The notes below the pieces were generated by a model. The model was not told the DNA's origin and searched no databases. It was given only the letters and a program-made list of their open reading frames with translations. A DNA stretch of 64,000 nucleotides from Amoeboaphelidium protococcarum (taxonomy: Eukaryota > Aphelidiomycota > Aphelidea), in contig JALECJ010000003.1 in assembly GCA_023515745.1 (NCBI GenBank), forward strand, positions 774,478-838,477, in the 5' to 3' direction. Made by a program: the position numbers and the translations under genes. Numbering within the stretch: the stretch's first letter is position 1; every line of letters starts with the position of its first letter. Below, piece after piece: positions 61,325 through 64,000 of the stretch.

Positions 61325-62197
61325 ATGGATAGATAATACAGTGATGGAAGGGTGGACTTGAAGTCGATGATGAATAAAGTGCCGTAGAATGACGGTTTCA
61401 TCATGATGGACGCTGATCACCAGTTGACGATTGCCGAGCATCGATCGAAACAGTCGCGGGCATGTCAAGGTGACGCGAAATAGTCTGAATCAAAGTACAA
61501 GACTGTCATATTGTATCTAGAGCCTCCTTCAGAATCCCCGTTACATTAGTCTATAAAGAAGTATTTTGATTCGATATCACATGATAAATCTCTGCTCAAT
61601 GAGGCTCATTGTTATCATGCTCATACATCAATGACTGGCTTCTTTGATCTCCCCATGATGAGCAATGATGCTCTCGCTGATAATCATATCTAACATTTGA
61701 TCTAATTGATAGATACACTCATGCAATAGTATTTGACTGCTACTGTGGATAGGCCTTTTGTCAGTCACCTGTAGTGTTAATCCAATCCACAGTAGCAGTT
61801 GTCGTGTTCAGTAAAGCTATAAACTCCCTAGTCTTACAAGGATATGGTTGAGGAATTGTAAACGGTGTGGGCAAGTTACGTTAAACCGCACCTGCACTCT
61901 AATACTGATTCAATCGAACAGCTGAAACGGTTTTAGATCAGATAGAAACCGATCGATCACATCTCACTGGCTTATACACGCGACGTATCTCTCATGGTCA
62001 ATGGCTACAGAATGGACCCGGACAAGATTAAGCGACTCTACCGCTAGGCCAAGTAGATTATTGATCTGCGCGTGAACAATGATGAAAGAGTTGATCCAAC
62101 TCAAATGTGGTCCGTTGCCTTGCATGAGCTGAAAGAAAAGAGCACAACTGTTCTGCGGAAGCATTAGTTTTAATGTATAAAAAGGTGGTACATTTGA
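61325..62197 (+). CDS. Possible 2H-phosphoesterase-like protein
   Basis: A single-exon frame of 290 codons with a very high UAR count, ATG 61325 to TGA 62195-62197. Two His-x-Ser-hydrophobic motifs stand out: AHTSMTGFF near residue 105 and DHISLAY near 220. That pairing is typical of 2H phosphoesterases, which act on cyclic phosphates or RNA ends. Between them lies a Gln/Cys-rich insert. I cannot name an orthologue, so the assignment is a hypothesis. Confidence 0.5.
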
Positions 62198-62249
62198 TGC
62201 GTGTATATTAAGTACAAATCATGATGATGTATATAATCAATTATTTCGA

Positions 62250-63635
62250 TCATTGTCGTTGGAATGTCAGCTCTTTTACTTTTGACATTGCATCTCGCGG
62301 AGAGGACGGTTCAGCGCGACTGTTGCCGTTAGAGGCTTGATTAACAGCACCATCTTGATCTTGTCTTACAAACTCTGAATAATATCGAGCAAAAAATTCA
62401 GAATACTTTCTCTTATATATCCATGATGTGCCATATTCTGTTCGTCCATTAGAAGCGGCAAGTCTATAATACGCGGACGAAAGTAGCCTACCATTTCCTA
62501 GACGCAGGGACTCGTTGTAAATCTTGGCAATAGTGATCTAAGCCTCAATGTCACCGGCATCAGCAGCAAGTCTTAAGTGATATAATGCAGTAGACTTGGA
62601 TGCGATCACACCTAGACCAAACCTGTAACACTGCCCAATTTCGTACAGAATAATGCCGAATTCGCGCTTTGAATTGTCAAGCGATGATTTTAATGATGAA
62701 GCTGAAGACTTGGTATCAGTAACTTGCGATTCTGTATCCTATTGCTACTTCTTCATAATTAGCAGAAGCTTGATCACATCTGCTGATTTGAACGCAGCAT
62801 GCACCAAACATGAAAATGCCAACAATTCATTGGACGTGCATCCCCATCCATGTAATAACGAGAGTCCTACTAGAAAGAAACCAATTGGGACATTGTTCAG
62901 AGCGTGCTGCAGATACGCCTGAAAAGCTTGATCTAATTTGCCGTCATCTTGCAATTTAACAGCGTCCTCGAGGGAGACATTGTTCAAAGGTACACTAGGT
63001 GAGTCTTCTTCAATTTACGATGAAACCTGATCATTTGAGCTCCTAATAGACTCCAAATCCTACTCAGCAATTACGATATTATGCAGCGGTGACTATTGAT
63101 GAACGCGAAATGATTATTGAGCCATCCTAAGAGGACTCGGCCGCTAATCCATCGGAGTCTACGCGACTGACACATAACCTGATGAATCAAGATAATCCAG
63201 TACATGCAACATACTGAGAGCATTATTCGTAGTAGATGATGATAGCTTTGTGGCGCTTTAAAAAGGCGCCTTCTTCTTGTTATAAATCGACTAATCAGAT
63301 AACAATTGCAGATTATCGAGCCGTTGTTGAGACGTGGACATAGTGGTCGCTTTGAATTTTGATTAACCAGGATTGCTCGGCTTATCACTCAAAATACGCT
63401 TTATATTCTCATTGGACCTCTTTGCCTCTTCTAGTGATATTTGCAAATTTTTTAATTGAGACACAACTTCATCAATCGTCAAAGCATTTGGATTGAGGGG
63501 CACTAGCTTTATCAGCTGTTCGATAGGAATACAACCACAGCGATACAAAACCGAATGACCTTTCATTGACAATTTTTAAGGCTTTACACCATTTTCTTTA
63601 TCAGATTAAAAGAGTCGATTTATAAAGTTCAACAT
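62250..63635 (-). CDS. Sel1-repeat protein
   Basis: A single-exon frame of 461 codons from ATG 63635 to TGA 62250-62252. The C-terminal half contains Sel1-like (TPR-related) repeats: AFQAYLQHALNNVPIGFFLVG, LLHGWG, EIGQCYRFGLG and ALYHLRLAADAGDIEAQ. These end in a YGTSWIYKRKY block like that of certain fungal Sel1 proteins. Such proteins are scaffolds, in yeast often in cell-wall or morphogenesis pathways. The N-terminal 200 residues are Ser/Gln-rich and probably disordered. The start is the most upstream ATG of the continuous frame; internal ATGs (63566, 63346) are alternatives. Confidence 0.72.
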
Positions 63636-64000
63636 TGCTCCAGAGTTTAATTTGCTATAATTATAATTATTGCCTAATTGTAATTGAAAGAAGAGGGGAT
63701 AATATGCAAAGACAGTTAACTGTTCAAAAGCATTGCACTATAAGGCGGAAAGCTAAAAATAGCATAATCATTCATTGCAATTTATTTTGCATCAGTTCTA
63801 TGCTTAATATTAAACTAGACACCATGTGTTCTAGAGTAAATCCATCAAAAATATTTGTCAGCGGAATCTCGTTATGTATAATGGAATGAGCTTACTATTG
63901 ACTACATTAAACTTGATTAGTGGGAAACGAGCAGTCATTACCACAGCTGTCCTTTCCAAAAATCCAAAAGCAAAAGTACCAACTGTTCACCAATTTCTTC
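63636..64000. other. Window end, nothing assigned
   Basis: AT-rich sequence upstream of the Sel1 gene. At the very edge, a minus-strand frame is open from 64000 to TGA 63935-63937 and could be the C-terminus of a neighbouring gene, but it is too short to judge. Confidence 0.35.

Overview
This is a compact eukaryotic window in which UAA and UAG are read as glutamine and UGA appears to be the only stop codon. The evidence is that conserved proteins (a PRMT1-type arginine methyltransferase, an HSP110, DNA ligase I, ribosomal protein eL37, a P5-type ATPase and others) read straight through TAA/TAG at positions where the families usually carry Gln or tolerate it. Every gene whose end I could place confidently stops at TGA. 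Introns are short (mostly about 49-70 bases), GT...AG, and usually end in TGTAG. The gene set fits an opisthokont close to Fungi better than a ciliate: an Axl2/dystroglycan-type cadherin-like membrane protein, a fungal-style Sel1-repeat protein, a HET-C-type protein, an NDUFAF2 of fungal style and Crinkler (CRN) proteins. The species cannot be named from the sequence alone.

Left region (1-33 kb): after about 2 kb without a recognised gene come a P5B ATPase, a coiled-coil protein, a two-exon unknown, PRMT1, a three-exon Rpp21/RPR2-type RNase P protein, HSP110, RAD17, mitochondrial FAD glycerol-3-phosphate dehydrogenase with EF-hands, a PPxY-tailed single-pass membrane protein, a small two-exon gene, calcineurin B, the five-exon SNARE VTI1, a group XII-like phospholipase A2 whose catalytic His is replaced by a UAG-encoded Gln, EEF1AKMT2/METTL10, a HET-C-like secreted protein, a two-TM protein, a small secreted protein, a retropepsin-like protein, a TAF4-type TFIID subunit with a UAR-encoded polyglutamine half, NDUFAF2, and small unresolved spliced loci.

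Middle (33.43-42.95 kb): a 9.5-kb unit bounded by two inverted arms of about 2.7 kb. Each arm carries a complete CRN gene (ubiquitin-like header, P-loop NTPase, putative nuclease end). The core is a Ty3/gypsy gag-pol in one 1,375-codon reading frame on the minus strand, with protease, RT, RNase H, integrase and a chromodomain-like tail. The arms end in a small hairpin and are flanked by GTGC on both sides. The two CRN genes are almost identical except for one sharply bounded block in the header domain. This is the most unusual structure in the window.

Right region (44-64 kb): metacaspase, Integrator subunit 3, GATOR1 subunit NPRL2, aminoacylase-1, the Axl2-like CADG membrane protein, DNA ligase I with a PIP box split by an intron, an ORF that uses only CAA/CAG for Gln, an F-box protein, a WBP2/GRAM-like protein, eL37, a mitochondrial ribosomal protein mL58-like gene, a possible 2H phosphoesterase-like protein and a Sel1-repeat protein. 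Most neighbours are ordinary housekeeping genes with no operon logic; convergent pairs lie only tens of bases apart. The hexamer ACGCGT is strikingly frequent across the host DNA and was not found in the 9.5-kb mobile unit. All sizes and exon limits are hand-derived.
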